From positions 9,499,401 through 9,563,400 of the forward strand of contig NC_134310.1 in NCBI RefSeq assembly GCF_949628215.1: DNA of 64,000 bases, written 5' to 3'. Under the pieces are notes generated by a model that was not told the origin of the DNA, searched no databases, and saw only the letters and a list, made by a program, of their open reading frames with translations. The stretch comes from Phalacrocorax aristotelis (Eukaryota > Chordata > Aves > Suliformes > Phalacrocoracidae). Position numbers and translations under genes: made by a program. Below, one piece after another: positions 9,764 to 22,800 of this stretch; the first letter of the stretch is position 1; each line of letters begins with the position of its first letter.

Positions 9764-12700
9764 AAAGGGATAACCGGGCTTACTGGACTGTGTGGATCCG
9801 ATGGCCTGGCACGTCCGACCCACAGGAGTATAAAGCTTTAGTGGACACCGGCGCACAGTGCACCTTAATGCCATCAAACTATATAGGGGCAGAACCCATC
9901 AGCATTGCTGGAGTGACAGGGGGATCCCAAGAGCTAACTGTATTGGAGGCCGAAGTGAGCCTAACTGGCAATGAGTGGCAGAAGCACCCCATTGTGACTG
10001 GCCCAGAGGCTCCGTGCATCCTTGGTATAGACTACCTCAGGAGAGGGTATTTCAAGGACCCAAAAGGTTACAAGTGGGCTTTTGGTGTAGCTGCCTTGGA
10101 GACGGAGGAAACTGAACAGCTGTCTACCTTGCCCGGTCTCTCAAAGGACCCTTCTGTGGTGGGGTTGCTGAAGGTCAAAGAACAACAGGTGCCAATCGCC
10201 ACCACAACAGTGCACCGGCGGCAATATCGCACCAACAGAGACTCTCTGATCCCCATCCATAAACTCATTCACCAACTGAGGAGCCAAGGAGTCATCAGTA
10301 AGACCCACTCACCCTTTAACAGTCCCATATGGCCAGTCCGGAAGTCTAATGGAGAGTGGAGACTAACAGTAGACTATCGTGGCCTGAATGAAGTCACTCC
10401 ACCGTTGAGTGCTGCTGTGCCAGACATGCTAGAACTTCAATACGAACTGGAGTCAAAGGCGGCCAAGTGGTATGCCACAATTGATATTGCTAATGCATTC
10501 TTCTCAATCCCTCTGGCAGCAGAGTGCAGGCCACAGTTTGCTTTCACATGGAGGGGCGTCCAGTACACCTGGAATCGACTGCCCCAGGGGTGGAAACACA
10601 GTCCTACCATTTGCCATGGACTGATTCAGACTGTACTGGAACAGGGAGAAGCTCCAGAACACCTTCAATACATTGATGACATCATTGTGTGGGGCAGCAC
10701 AGCAGAAGAAGTTTTTGAGAAAGGTGAGAAAATAGTCCAAATCCTTCTGAAAGCTGGTTTTGCCATAAAACAAAGTAAGGTGAAGGGACCTGCACGAGAA
10801 ATCCAGTTCTTAGGAATTAAATGGCAAGACGGTCGTCGTCAGATTCCAATGGATGTGATCAACAAAATAGCAGCCATGTCTCCACCAACTAGCAAAAAGG
10901 AAACACAAGCTTTCTTGGGCGTTGTGGGTTTTTGGAGAATGCATATTCCAAATTACAGTCTGATCGTGAGCCCTCTCTATCAAGTGACCCGGAAAAAGAA
11001 TGATTTCAAATGGGGCCCTGAGCAACGACAAGCCTTTGAACAGATTAAACGAGAAATAGTCCATGCAGTAGCTCTTGGGCCAGTCCGGGCAGGACAAGAT
11101 GTAAAAAATGTGCTCTACACTGCAGCCGGGGAGAATGGCCCTACCTGGAGTCTCTGGCAGAAAGCACCTGGGGAGACCCGGGGTCGACCCCTAGGGTTTT
11201 GGAGTCGGGGATACAGAGGGTCTGAAGCCCGCTATACTCCAACTGAAAAAGAGATATTGGCAGCATATGAAGGGGTTCGAGCTGCTTCAGAAGTGGTTGG
11301 TACTGAAGCACAGTTGCTCCTGGCACCCCGACTGCCAGTGCTGGGCTGGATGTTCAAAGGAAACATCCCCTCTACACACCATGCAACTGATGCTACGTGG
11401 AGTAAATGGGTTGCACTGATCACCCAGCGGGCTCGAGTAGGAAACCCCAGTCGCCCAGGAATCTTGGAAGTGATTATGGACTGGCCAGAAGGCAAAGATT
11501 TTGGATTATCACCAGAGGAGGAGGTGACACGTGCTGAAGAAGCCCCACTGTATAACAAACTGCCAGCAGATGAGAAGCAATATGCCCTGTTCACTGATGG
11601 GTCCTGTCGCCTTGTGGGAAAGCACCGGAGATGGAAGGCTGCTGTATGGAGTCCTACACGACAAGTAGCAGAAACTGCTGAAGGAGAAGGTGAATCGAGC
11701 CAGTTTGCAGAGGTAAAGGCCATCCAGCTGGCCTTAGACATCGCTGAACGGGAAAAGTGGCCAGTGCTCTATCTCTATACTGACTCCTGGATGGTGGCAA
11801 ATGCCCTGTGGGGCTGGCTGCAGCAATGGAAGCAAAGCAACTGGCAGCGCAGAGGCAAACCCATCTGGGCTGCCACATTGTGGCAAGATATTGCTGCCCG
11901 GGTAGAGAAACTGGTTGTAAAGGTACGGCATGTGGATGCTCACGTCCCCAAGAGTCGGGCCACTGAAGAACATCGAAACAACCAGCAGGTAGATCGGGCT
12001 GCCAAGATTGAAGTGGCTGAGGTGGATCTGGACTGGCAGCATAAGGGTGAACTATTTCTAGCTCGGTGGGCCCATGACACCTCAGGCCATCAAGGGAGAG
12101 ATGCAACATACAGGTGGGCTCGTGATCGAGGGGTGGACTTGACCATGGGTATTATTGCACAGGTTATCCACGAATGTGACACATGCGCTGCAATCAAGCA
12201 AGCGAAGCGGGTAAAGCCTCTGTGGTATGGGGGACGATGGCTGAAATATAAATATGGGGAGGCCTGGCAAATTGACTATATCACACTCCCACAGACCCGC
12301 CAAGGCAAGCGCCATGTGCTTACAATGGTAGAAACAACGACTGGCTGGCTGGAAACATATCCTGTCCCCCACGCCACTGCCCGGAACACTATCCTGGGTC
12401 TTGAGAAACAAGTCCTGTGGCGACATGGCACCCCAGAGAGGATTGAGTCAGACAATGGGACTCATTTCCGAAATAGCCTCATAGACACCTGGGCCAAAGA
12501 GCACGGCATTGAGTGGGTGTATCACATCCCCTATCACGCACCAGCCTCTGGGAAAATTGAAAGGTACAATGGACTGTTAAAACCACACTGAGAGCAATGG
12601 GGGGTGGGACATTCAAGCACTGGGATACACATTTAGCAAAAGCCACGTGGTTAGTCAACACGAGGGGATCTGCCAACCGAGCTGGCCCTGCCCAGTCAGA

Positions 12701-12920
12701 AATCCTACATACTGTGGAAGGGGATAGAGTCCCTGTAGTGCACACAAAAAGTATGCTGGGCAAAACAGTCTGGGTTCTTCCTGCCTCTGGCAAAGGCAAA
12801 CCCATTCGTGGGATTGTTTTTGCTCGAGGACCTGGGTGCACTTGGTGGGTGATGCGGGAGGATGGAGAAATCCGATGTGTGCCTCAAGGGGATTTGATTT
12901 TGGGTGAAAACAGTCAATGA
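9736..12920 (+). pseudogene. pol: ERV-1 pro-pol, frameshifted in integrase
   Basis: From the codon after the gag UAG the frame runs 951 residues to 12591. Protease has VDTGAQ with its DTG at 9844-9852. RT has LPQGW (from 10579) and the active-site YIDD (10669-10680). RNase H has FTDGS, an E in FAEVKA, YTDS, and D in HVDAH. Integrase has the HHCC zinc-binding set (HDTSGH ... CDTC) and a D,D-35-E core (QIDY, SDNG, GKIERYNG). The run AAAA at 12579-12582 is one A shorter than in ERV-2, so the frame ends shortly after the catalytic Glu. The C-terminal part, about 110 residues, continues in another phase to 12920. The catalytic core is kept, but the C-terminal integrase domain is not made in frame. 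No dUTPase domain is visible. Confidence 0.92.
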
Positions 12921-13306
12921 ACTGAATGGCACAATGTGAACTGCTATATAATATTGTGTGTCACCTCTGTGTTGTATCAATGATATCAGAGTACGAGCCT
13001 CCCAACCCATGGAAGATCAACTATGAAACAAGCCGTGCAGCAGTGATGGAACGATGACTGACTCGGTATGCAGCAACCCAACGCCACACACCATCTCTCC
13101 CACCCGGAAAGACTGATACAACAGATGGAGCCCAGAGTCATGGACTGCGTGAACTCAATGGACATTTTAATGGACATTTTACAGGGAAGATCCATGAACT
13201 AAGGGAATGATGTCTGTGTATTATGTTAAAGGATGGGAAGGGGAGGGGTGGTGGTTGGTACGGTTGTATTGCATCATATGGGACCTGGGCATGGTGTAAG
13301 TGGTAT
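12921..13306 (+). other. ERV-1 3' untranslated region, no env
   Basis: These 386 bp separate the pol stop from the polypurine tract. No env-like frame or membrane anchor is present. Noted features are a tandem ATGGACATTTTA (about 13153-13180) and a G-rich stretch with GGGAAGGGGAGGGG (about 13230). It is nearly identical in ERV-2. Confidence 0.8.
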
Positions 13307-13324
13307 GGAATAAGGGGTGGAGAA
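13307..13324 (+). promoter_or_regulatory. ERV-1 polypurine tract
   Basis: GGAATAAGGGGTGGAGAA is a purine run (one T) ending exactly at the 3' LTR, where plus-strand priming is expected. It is conserved in ERV-2 (45759-45776) and, inverted, in ERV-3 (51245-51262). Confidence 0.8.
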
Positions 13325-13827
13325 TGTGCTGGTTTTGGCTGAGAAGGGGTTAATTCTCCTCACTGTGGGGGTCAGCTACCTTTCCAGCTTCCCGCGCTCT
13401 GCCGCGTGGCGTGGCAGGGGGGGCTGGGAGGGGCAGGGCCATGGTGGGGGCGGCTGACCCCGACTGGCCAATGGCAGGTTCATTCCATACCATGTGACAC
13501 CATGACCAGTATATTGAGGGGGGGCAGTGGCAGCGCGCGGGCGGCGCGGCGTCGGGTCGGCGGGCGGCGAGCGGCTGCGGCGCGTGCGGTTTGTTCCGGC
13601 GGTTCGTTCCCCCTCTCCCCTCCCCTCCCTTCCCCCCTCCCCCGGGGCTTTGCGCCTCTCGTTGTTCTCCTTCACATTGCATTTCTACTGTTGTTTCTTT
13701 TAATTTTCATTATTAAACTGTTCTTATCCCAACCCACGAGCGTTACCCTTCTGATTCTCTCCCCCATCTACCGGTGGGGGAGTGAGCGAGCGACTGTGTG
13801 GGGCTGAGCTGCCGCTAAACCACGACA
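13325..13827 (+). repeat. ERV-1 3' LTR
   Basis: This 503-bp copy is identical by eye to the 5' LTR at 7299-7801. Because the two LTRs are equal at integration, this implies little time since insertion. Confidence 0.93.
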
Positions 13828-13832
13828 CAGTG
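13828..13832. repeat. Target-site duplication of ERV-1, right copy
   Basis: CAGTG matches 7294-7298. What follows (CATCACAGACGG...) continues the satellite block whose undisturbed relative is at 3333 onward. Confidence 0.9.
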
Positions 13833-16800
13833 CATCACAGACGGACTGACTGACTGACTCCCTGCTGCAGTCAGTCAGTCAGTGCGTCAGAGACGGACAG
13901 ACTGACTGACTGACTCCCTGCCTCAGTCAGTCAGTGCGTCAGAGACTGACTGACTGACTGACTGACTCCCCGCTGCAGTCAGTCAGTGCGTCAGAGACTG
14001 ACTGAGTGACTGACTCGCTGCGGCACACAGTCAGTCCGTCAGAGACTGACTGAGTCACTGACTGAATGACTCCCTGCCGCAGTCAGTTAGTCAGTCCGTC
14101 AGAGACTGATGGACTGAGTGACTCCCTGCCGCATTCAGTCCGTCAGTACGTCACAGACTGACCGACTTAGTGACTCCCTGCCGCAGTCAGTCTGTCAGTG
14201 CGTCACAGACGGACTGACTGACTGACTCCCTGCTGCAGTCAGTCAGTCAGTGCGTCAGAGACTGACTGACTGATACCCTGCCGCAGTCAGTCAGTGCGCC
14301 AGAGACTTACTGACTCCCTGCCGCAGTCAGTCAGTCTGTCAGAGACTGACTGAGTCACTGACTGACTGACTCCCTGCCGCAGTCAGTCAGTCAGTCCGTC
14401 AGAGACTGACTGAGTCACTGACTGACTGACTCCCTGCCGCAGTCAGTCAGTCAGTCCGTCAGAGACTGACAGACTGAGTGACTCCCTGCCGCGGTCAGTC
14501 AGTCAGTGTGTCACAGACTGACTGACTGAGTGACTCCCTGCCGCAGTCAGTCCGTCAGTGCGTCAGAGACGGACTGACTGACTGAGTGACTCCCTGCCGC
14601 AGTCAGTCAGTGCGTCAGAGACTGACTGACTGACTCCCTGCCGCAGTCAGTCAGTCAGTCCGTCAGAGACTGACTGACTCCCTGCCGCAGTCAGTCAGTC
14701 AGTCCGTCAGAGACTGACTGACTCCCTGCCGCAGTCATTCAGTCAGTCCGTCAGAGACTGACTGAGTCACTGACTGACTTACTCCCTGCCGCAGTCATTC
14801 AGTCAGTCCGTCAGAGACTGACTGAGTCACTGACTGACAGACTCCCTGCCGCAGTCAGACAGTCAGTCCGTCAGAGACTGACAGACTGAGTGACTCCCTG
14901 CCGCAGTCAGTCAGTCCGTGTGTCAGAGATGGACTGACTGACTGAGTGACTCCCTGCCACAGTCAGTCCGTCAGTGCGTCAGAGACGGACTGACTGACTG
15001 ACTGACTCCCTGCTGCAGTCAGTCAGTGCGTCAGAGATGGACTGATTGACTGACTGACTCCCTGCCGCAGTCAGTCAGAGCGTCAGAGACTGACTGAGTG
15101 ACTACCAGCCGCAGTTAGTTAGTCAGTCCGTCAGAGACTGATGGACTGAGCGACTCCCTGCCGCATTCAGTCCGTCAGTACGTCACAGACTGACTGACTT
15201 AGTGACTCCCTGCCGCAGTCAGTCTGTCAGTGCATCACAGACGGACTGACTGACTGACTCCCTGCTGCAGTCAGTCCGTCAGTGCGTCAGAGACTGAGTG
15301 ACTGACTCCCTGCCACAGTCAGTCAGTGCGTCAGAGACTGACTGTCTGATGCCCTGCCGCAGTCAGTCAGTGCGCCAGAGACTTACTGACTCCCTGCTGC
15401 AGTCAGTCAGTCCGTCAGAGACTGACTGAGTCACTGACTGACTGACTCCCTGCCGCAGTCAGTCCGTCAGGGCGTCAGAGCTGGATTGACTGACTGACTG
15501 ACTCCCTGCCGCAGTCAGTCAGTGCGTCAGAGACTGACTGAGTGACTCCCTGCCGCAGTCAGTCAGTCAGTCCGTCAGAGACTGATGGACTTAGTGACTC
15601 CCTCCCGCAGTCAGTCTGTCAGGAATCAGAGACGGACTGACTGACTGACTCCCTGCCGCAGTCAGTCAGTCTGTGCGTCAGAGACTGAGTGACTGACTGA
15701 CTCCCTGCCGCAGTCTGTCCGTCATTGCGTCAGACACTGACTGACTAACTGACTCCCTGCCGCAGTCAGTCAGTGCGTCAGAGACTGTCTGAGTCACTGA
15801 CTGACTCCCTGCCGCAGTCAGTCAGTCAGTCCGTCAGAGACTGACTGAGTCACTGACTGACTGACTCCCTGCCGCAGTCAGTCAGTCAGTGCGTCAGAGA
15901 CTGACTGAGTCACTGACTGACTCCCTGCCGCAGTCAGTCAGTCAGTCCGTCAGAGACTGACTGAGTGACTCCCTGCTGCAGTCAGTCCGTCAGTACGTCA
16001 CAGACTGACGGACTTAGTGACTCCCTGCCGCAGTCAGTCTGACAGTGCATCAGAGACGGACTGACTGATTGATCCCCTGCCGCAGTCACTCAGTCAGTCC
16101 GTCAGAGACTGACTGAGTCACTGAGTGACTGACTCCCTGCCGCAGTCAGTCAGTCAGTCCGTCAGAGACTGAGTCACTGACTCCCTGCCGCAGTCAGTCA
16201 GTCCGTCAGAGACTGACTGAATCCCTGCCGCAGTCAGTCAGTCAGTGCTTCAGAGACTGACTGAGTGACTGACTGACTTCCTGCCGCAGTCAGTCCACCA
16301 GTGCGTCAGAGAAGGACTGAGTGAATGACTCCCTGCTGCAGTCAGTCAGTGCGTCAGAGACGGACTGACTGAGTGACTGACTCCCTGCCGCAGTCAGTCA
16401 GTGCGTCAGAGACTTACTGACTGACTGACTGACTCCCTGCCGCAGTCAGTCAGTGTGTCAGAGACGGACTGACTGACTGACTGACTGACTCACTGCCGCA
16501 GTCATTCAGTCAGTGCGTCAGAGACTGACTGAGTCACTGACTGACTGACTCTCTGCCGCAGTCAGTCAGTCAGTCCGTCAGAGACTGACTGAGTCACTGA
16601 CTGACTGACTCCCTGCCGCAGTCAGTCAGTCAGTGCGTCAGAGACTGAGTCACTCACTGACTGACTCTCTGCCGCAGTCAGTCAGTCAGTCCGTCAGAGA
16701 CTGAGTCACTGACTGACTCCCTGCCACAGTCAGTCAGTCCGTCAGAGACTGACTGACTCCCTGCCGCAGTCAGTCAGTCCGTCAGAGACTGACCTACTCC

Positions 16801-19800
16801 CTGCCGCAGTCAGCCAGTCAGTCTGTCAGAGACTGACTGAGTCACTTACTGACTGACTCCCTGCCGCAGTCAGTCAGTCAGTGTGTCAGGGACTGACTGA
16901 GTCACTGACTCCCTGCCACAGTCAGTCAGTGCGTCAGAGACTGACTGACTGACTGACTCCCTGCCGAGGTCAGACAGTCCGTCAGAGACTGTCTGACTCC
17001 CTGCCGCAGTCAGTCAGTGCGTCAGAGATTTACTGACTCCCTGCCGCAGTCAGTCAGTCCGTCAGAGACTGACTGAGTCACTGACTGACTGACTCCCTGC
17101 CGCAGTCAGTCAGTCAGCCCGTCAGAGACTGACAGACTGAGTGACTGACTCCCTGCCGCAGTCAGTCAGTCAGTGCGTCACAGACGGACTGACTGACTGA
17201 GTGACTCCCTGCCGCAGTCAGTCAGTGCGTCAGACACGGACTGACTGACTGACTGACTCCCTGCCGCAGTCAGTCAGTGTGTCAGAGATTACTGACTCCC
17301 TGCCGCAGTCAGTCAGTCCGTCAGAGAATGACTGAGTCACTGACTGACTGACTCCATGCCGCAGTCAGTCAGTCAGTCCGTCAGAGACTGACTGACTCCC
17401 TGCCGCAGTCAGTCAGTCAGTCCGTCAGAGACTGACTGAGACACTGACTGACTGACTCCCTGCCGCAGTCAGTCAGTCAGTCCGTCATAGACTGACTGAG
17501 TGACTCCCTGCTGCAGTAAGTCAGTCCGTCAGAGACTGACTGAGTCACTGACTGACTGCCTCCCTGCCGTAGTCAGTCAGTCAGTCCGTCAGAGACTGAC
17601 TGAATCCGTGCCGCAGTCAGTCAGTCAGTCAGTCACAGACTGACTGAGTCACTGACTGACTGACTCCCTGCCACAGTCAGTCAGTCCGTCACAGACTGAC
17701 TGAGTCACTGACTGACTGACTCCCTGCCGCAGTCAGTCAGTCAGCGCGTCAGGGACTGACTGAGTCACTGACTCCCTGCCGCAGTCAGTCCGTCAGTGCG
17801 TCAGAGACGGACTGACTGACTGTCTCCCTGCCGCAGTCAGTCAGTGCGTCAGAGACTGACTGACTCCCTGCTGCAGTCAGTCAGTCCGTCAGAGACTGTC
17901 TGAGTCACTGACTGACTCCCTGCCACAGTCAGTCAGTCCGTCAGAGACTGAGTCACTGACTGACTGACTCCCTGCCGCAGTCAGTCAGTCAGTCCGTCAG
18001 AGACTGACACACTGAGTGACTCCCTGCCGCAGTCAGTCCATCAGTGCGTCAGAGACGGACTGACTGACTGACTGACTCCCTGCCGCAGTCAGTCAGTCCG
18101 TTAGAGACGGACTGATTGACTGAATGACTCCCTGCCGCAGCCAGTCAGTCAGTGCGTCAGAGACGGACTGACTGACTGACTGACTCCCTGCCGCAGTCAG
18201 TCAGTGCGTCAGAGACTGTCTGACTCCCTGCCGCAGTTCAGTCAGTCTGTCAGAGGCTGACTGTGTCACTGACTGACTGACTCCCTGCCGCAGTCAGTCA
18301 GTCCGTCAGAGACTGAGTGACTCCCTGCCGCAGTCAGTCAGCCAGTCCGTCAGAGACTGAGTGACTCCCTGCCGCAGTCAGTCAGTCAGTCCGTCAGAGA
18401 CTGACTGAGTGACTCCCTGCCACAGTCAGTTAGTCAGTCCGTCAGAGACTGATGGAGTGACTCCCTGCCGCATTCAGTCCGTCAGTACGTCACAGACTGA
18501 CGGACTGAGTGACTCCCTGCCGCAGTCAGTCTGCCAGTGCGTCACAGACAGACTGACTGACTTACTCCCTGCTGCAGTCAGTCCGTCAGTGCGTCAGAGA
18601 CTGACTGACTGACTGACTCCCTGCCACAGTCAGTCAGTGCGTCAGAGACTTACTGACTGACTGACTCCCTGCCGCAGTCAGTCAGTGCGTCAGAGACTGA
18701 CTGACTGACGCCCTGCTGCAGTCAGTCAGATGGTCAGAGACTATCTGACTCCCTGCCGCAGTCAGTCAGTCCGTCAGAGACTGACTGAGTCACTGACTGA
18801 CTGACTCCCTGCCGCAGTCAGTCAGTCAGTCCGTCAGAGACTGACAGACTGAATGAATCCGTGCCGCAGTCAGTCCGTCAGTGCGTCAGAGACGGACTGA
18901 CTCACTGACTGACTCCCTGCCGCAGTCAGTCAGTGCGTCAGAGACGGACTGATTGACTGACTGACTCCCTGCCGCAGTCAGTCAGTCCGTCAGAGACTGA
19001 CTGAGTCACTGACTGACTGACTCCCTGGCGCAGTCAGTCAGTCAGTCCGTCAGAGACTGAGTGACTGAGTGACTCCCTGCCGCATCTGTCAGTCAGTCCG
19101 TCAGAGACTGAGTGAGTCCCTGCCGCAGTCAGTCAGTCAGTCCGTCAGAGACTGAGTGACTCCCTGCCGCAGTCAGTCAGTCAGTCCGTCAGAGACTGAC
19201 TGACTCCCTGCTGCAGTCAGTAAGTCAGTCCGTCAGAGACTGACTGACTCACTGACTGACTGACTCCCTGCCGCAGTCAGTCAGTCAGTCCGTCAGAGAC
19301 TGAGTCACTGACTGAATGACTCCCTGCCGCAGTCAGTCAGACAGTGCGTCAGAGACTGAGTCACTGACTGACCGACTCCCTGCCGCAGTCAGTCAGTGCA
19401 TCAGAGATGGACTGACTGACTGACTTACTCCCTGCCGCAGTCAGTCAGTGCGTCAGAGACTGACTGACTGACTGAATGACTCCCTGCCGCAGTCAGTCAG
19501 TGCGTCAGAGACTGACTGACTGACTCCCTGCCGCAGACAGTCGGTCCGTCAGAGACTGTGTGGCTCCCTGCCGCAGTCACTCAGTCCGTCAGAGACTGAC
19601 TGAGTCACTGACTGACTTACTCCCTGCCGCAGTCAGTCAGTCAGTCCGTCAGAGACAGACTGAGTCACTGACTGACTGACTCCCTGCCGCAGTCAGTCAG
19701 TCAGTCAGTCCGTCAGAGACTGACAGACTGAGTGACTCCCTGCCGCAGTCAGTCCGTCAGGGCGTTCAGAGACGGACTGACTGAATGACTGACTCCCTGC

Positions 19801-22800
19801 CGCAGTCAGTCAGTGTTTCAGAGACGGACTGACTGACCGACTGACTCCCTGCCGCAGTCAGTCAGTGCGTCAGAGACGGACTGACTTACTGACTGACTCC
19901 CTGCCGCAGTCAGTCAGTGCGTCAGAGACTGACTGACTGACTCCCTGCCGCAGTCATTCAGTCAGTCCGTCAGAGACGGACAGACTCCCTGCCGCAGTCA
20001 GTCAGTCCGTCAGAGACTGATTGACTCCCTGCCGCAGTCAGTCAGTCAGTCCGTCAGAGACTGACTGAGTCCCTGCCGCAGTCAGTCAGTCAGTCCGTCA
20101 GAGACTGACTGAGTCACTGACTGACTGACTCCCTGCCGCAGTCAGTCCGTCAGCGCGTCAGAGATGGACTGAGTGACTGACTCCCTGCCGCAGTCAGTCA
20201 GTGCGTCAGAGACGGACTGACTGACTGACTGACTCCCTGCCGCAGTCAGTCAGTGCGTCAGAGACTGACTGACTGACTCCCTGCCGCAGTCAGTCACTGT
20301 GTCAGAGACGGACTGACTGACTACCTGCCGCAGACAGTCAGGCCGTCAGAGACTGTGTGACTCCCTGCCGCAGTCAGTCAGTCCGTCAGAGACTGATGGA
20401 CTGAGTGACTCCCTGCCGCAGTCAGTACGTCAGTACGTCACAGACTGAGGGACTGAGTGACTCCCTGCCGCAGTCAGTCTGTCAGTGCATCACAGACGGA
20501 CTGATTGACTGACTCCCTGCCGCAGTCAGTCCGTCAGTGCGTCAGACACTGACTGACTGACTGAATCCCTGCCAAAGTCAGTCAGTGCGTCAGAGACTGA
20601 CTGACTGACTGACTGACTCCCTGCCGCAGTCAGTCAGTGCGTCAGAGACTGAGTCACTGACTGACTCCCTGCCGCAGTCAGTCAGTCCGTCAGAGACTGA
20701 GTCACTGACTGACTCCCTGCCGCAGTCAGTCAGTCAGTCTGTCAGAGACTGACTGAGTCACTGACTGACTCCCTGCCGCAGTCAGTCAGTCAGTACGTCA
20801 GAGACTGACTGAGTGACTGACTGACTCCCTGCCGCAGTCAGTCCATCAGTGCGTCAGAGACAGACTGACTGACTGACTCCCTGCCGCAGTCAGTCAGTGC
20901 GTCAGAGACTGACTGACTGACTGACTCGCTGCCGCAGACAGTCAGTCCGTCAGAGACTGTGTGACTCACTACCGCAGTCAGTCAGTGCGTCAGAGACTGA
21001 GTCACTGACTGACTCCCTGCCGCAGTCAGTCAGTCAGTCCGTCAGAGACTGAGTCACTGACTGACTCCCTGCCGCAGTCAGTCAGTCAGTCCGTCAGAGA
21101 GTGACTGAGTGACTCCCTGCTGCAGTCAGTTAGTCAGTCCGTCAGAGACTGATGGACTGAGTGACTCCCTGCCGCATTCAGTCCGTCAGTACGTCACAGA
21201 CTGACGGAGTGAGTGACTCCCTGCCACAGTCAGTCTGTCACTGCGTCACAGACGGACTGACTGACTGACTCCCTGCTGCAGTCAGTCTGTCAGTGCGTCA
21301 CAGACGAACTGACTGACTGACTCTCTGCTGCAGTCAGTCCGTCAGTGCGTCACAGACGGACTGACTGACTGACTCCCTGCTGCAGTCAGTCCGTCAGTGC
21401 GTCACCGATGGACTGATTGACTGACTCCCTGCTGCAGTCAGTCCGTCAGTGCGTCAGAGACTGACTGACTGACTCCCTGCCGCAGTCAGTCAGTGCGTCA
21501 GAGACTTACTGACTGACTGACTGACTCCCTGCCGCAGTCAGTCAGTCAGTCCGTCAGAGACTGACTGAGTCACTGACTGACTCCCTGCCACAGTCAGTCA
21601 GTCAGCCCGTCAGAGACTGACTGACTTTCTGCCGCAGTCAATAAGTCCGTCCGTCAGAGACTGACTGACTGACTGACTCCCTGCCACAGTCAGTCAGTGC
21701 ATCAGAGACTGACTGACTGACTGACTGCCTGCCGCAGTCAGTCAGTGCGTCAGAGACTGTCTGACTCCCTGCCGCAGTCAGTCAGTGCGCCAGATTCTTA
21801 CTGACTCCCTGCCGCAGTCAGTCATTCCGTCAGAGACTGACTGACTCACTGACTGACTGACTCCCTGCCGCAGTCAGCCAGTGTGTCAGAGACGGACTGA
21901 CTGACTGACTGACTCCGTGCCGCAGTCAGTCAGTGCGTCAGAGACGGACTGACTGACTGACTGACTCCCTGCCGCAGTCAGTCAGTGCGTCAGAGACTGA
22001 CTGACAGACTCCCTGCCACAGTCAGTCAGTCCGTCAGAGACTGAGTGACTCCCTGCCGCAGTCAGTCAGTCCGTCAGAGACTGATTGACTCCCTGCCGCA
22101 GTCAGTCAGTCCGTCAGAGACTGACTGAGTCACTGACTGACTGAGTCCCTGCCGCAGTCAGTCAGTCAGTGCGTCAGAGACTGACTGAGTGACTGACTGA
22201 CTTCCTGCTGCAGTCAGTCCATCAGTGCGTCAGAGACAGACTGACTGACTGACTCCCTGCCGCAGTCAGTCAGTGTGTCAGAGACTGACTGAGTCACTGA
22301 CTGACTCCCTGCCACAGTCAGTCAGTCAGTCCGTCAGAGACTGACTGAGTGACTCCCTGCCGCAGTCAGTTAGTCAGTCCGTCAGAGACTGATGGACTGA
22401 GTGACTCGCTGCCGCATTCAGACCGTCAGTACGTCACAGACTGACGGAGTGAGTGACTCCCTGCTGCAGTCAGTCTGTCAGTGCGTCACAGACGGACTGA
22501 GTGACTGACTCCCTGCTGCAGTCAGTCCGTCAGTGCGTCACAGACGGACTGATTGACTGACTCCCTGCTGCAGTCAGTACGTCAGTGCGTCACAGATGGA
22601 CTGACTGACTGACTCCCTGCTGCAGTCAGTCCGTCAGTGCGTCAGAGACTGACTGACTGACTCCCTGCCGCAGTCAGTCAGTCCGTCAGAGACTGACTGA
22701 GTCACTGACTGACTCCCTGCCGCAGACAGTCAATCAGTGCGTCAGAGACTGACTGAGTCACTGACTGACTGACTCCCTGCCGCAGTCAGTCAGTCAGCCC

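Larger units (their letters stand above)
7299..13827 (+). mobile_element. ERV-1: full-length ERV-L-like provirus
   Basis: A 6529-bp provirus runs 5' LTR, primer-binding site, gag-position frame, in-frame UAG, protease-RT-RNase H-integrase, short 3' untranslated region, polypurine tract, 3' LTR. It is bounded by CAGTG on both sides, which shows one clean insertion into the satellite. No env or dUTPase is visible. LTRs begin TG and end CA and look identical over 503 bp, so the insertion is recent. About ten differences from ERV-2 were seen across the whole element. The only lesion that breaks coding is a missing A in the integrase part of pol. Class III is inferred from the 5-bp duplication, absent env, absent zinc knuckle and style of pol; a phylogeny could move it. 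Confidence 0.93.

Noticed and set aside
10810..12841. Many 60-170 residue antisense frames in pol of ERV-1 and ERV-2
   Set aside because: They mirror the well-supported pol frame and have no motifs of their own.
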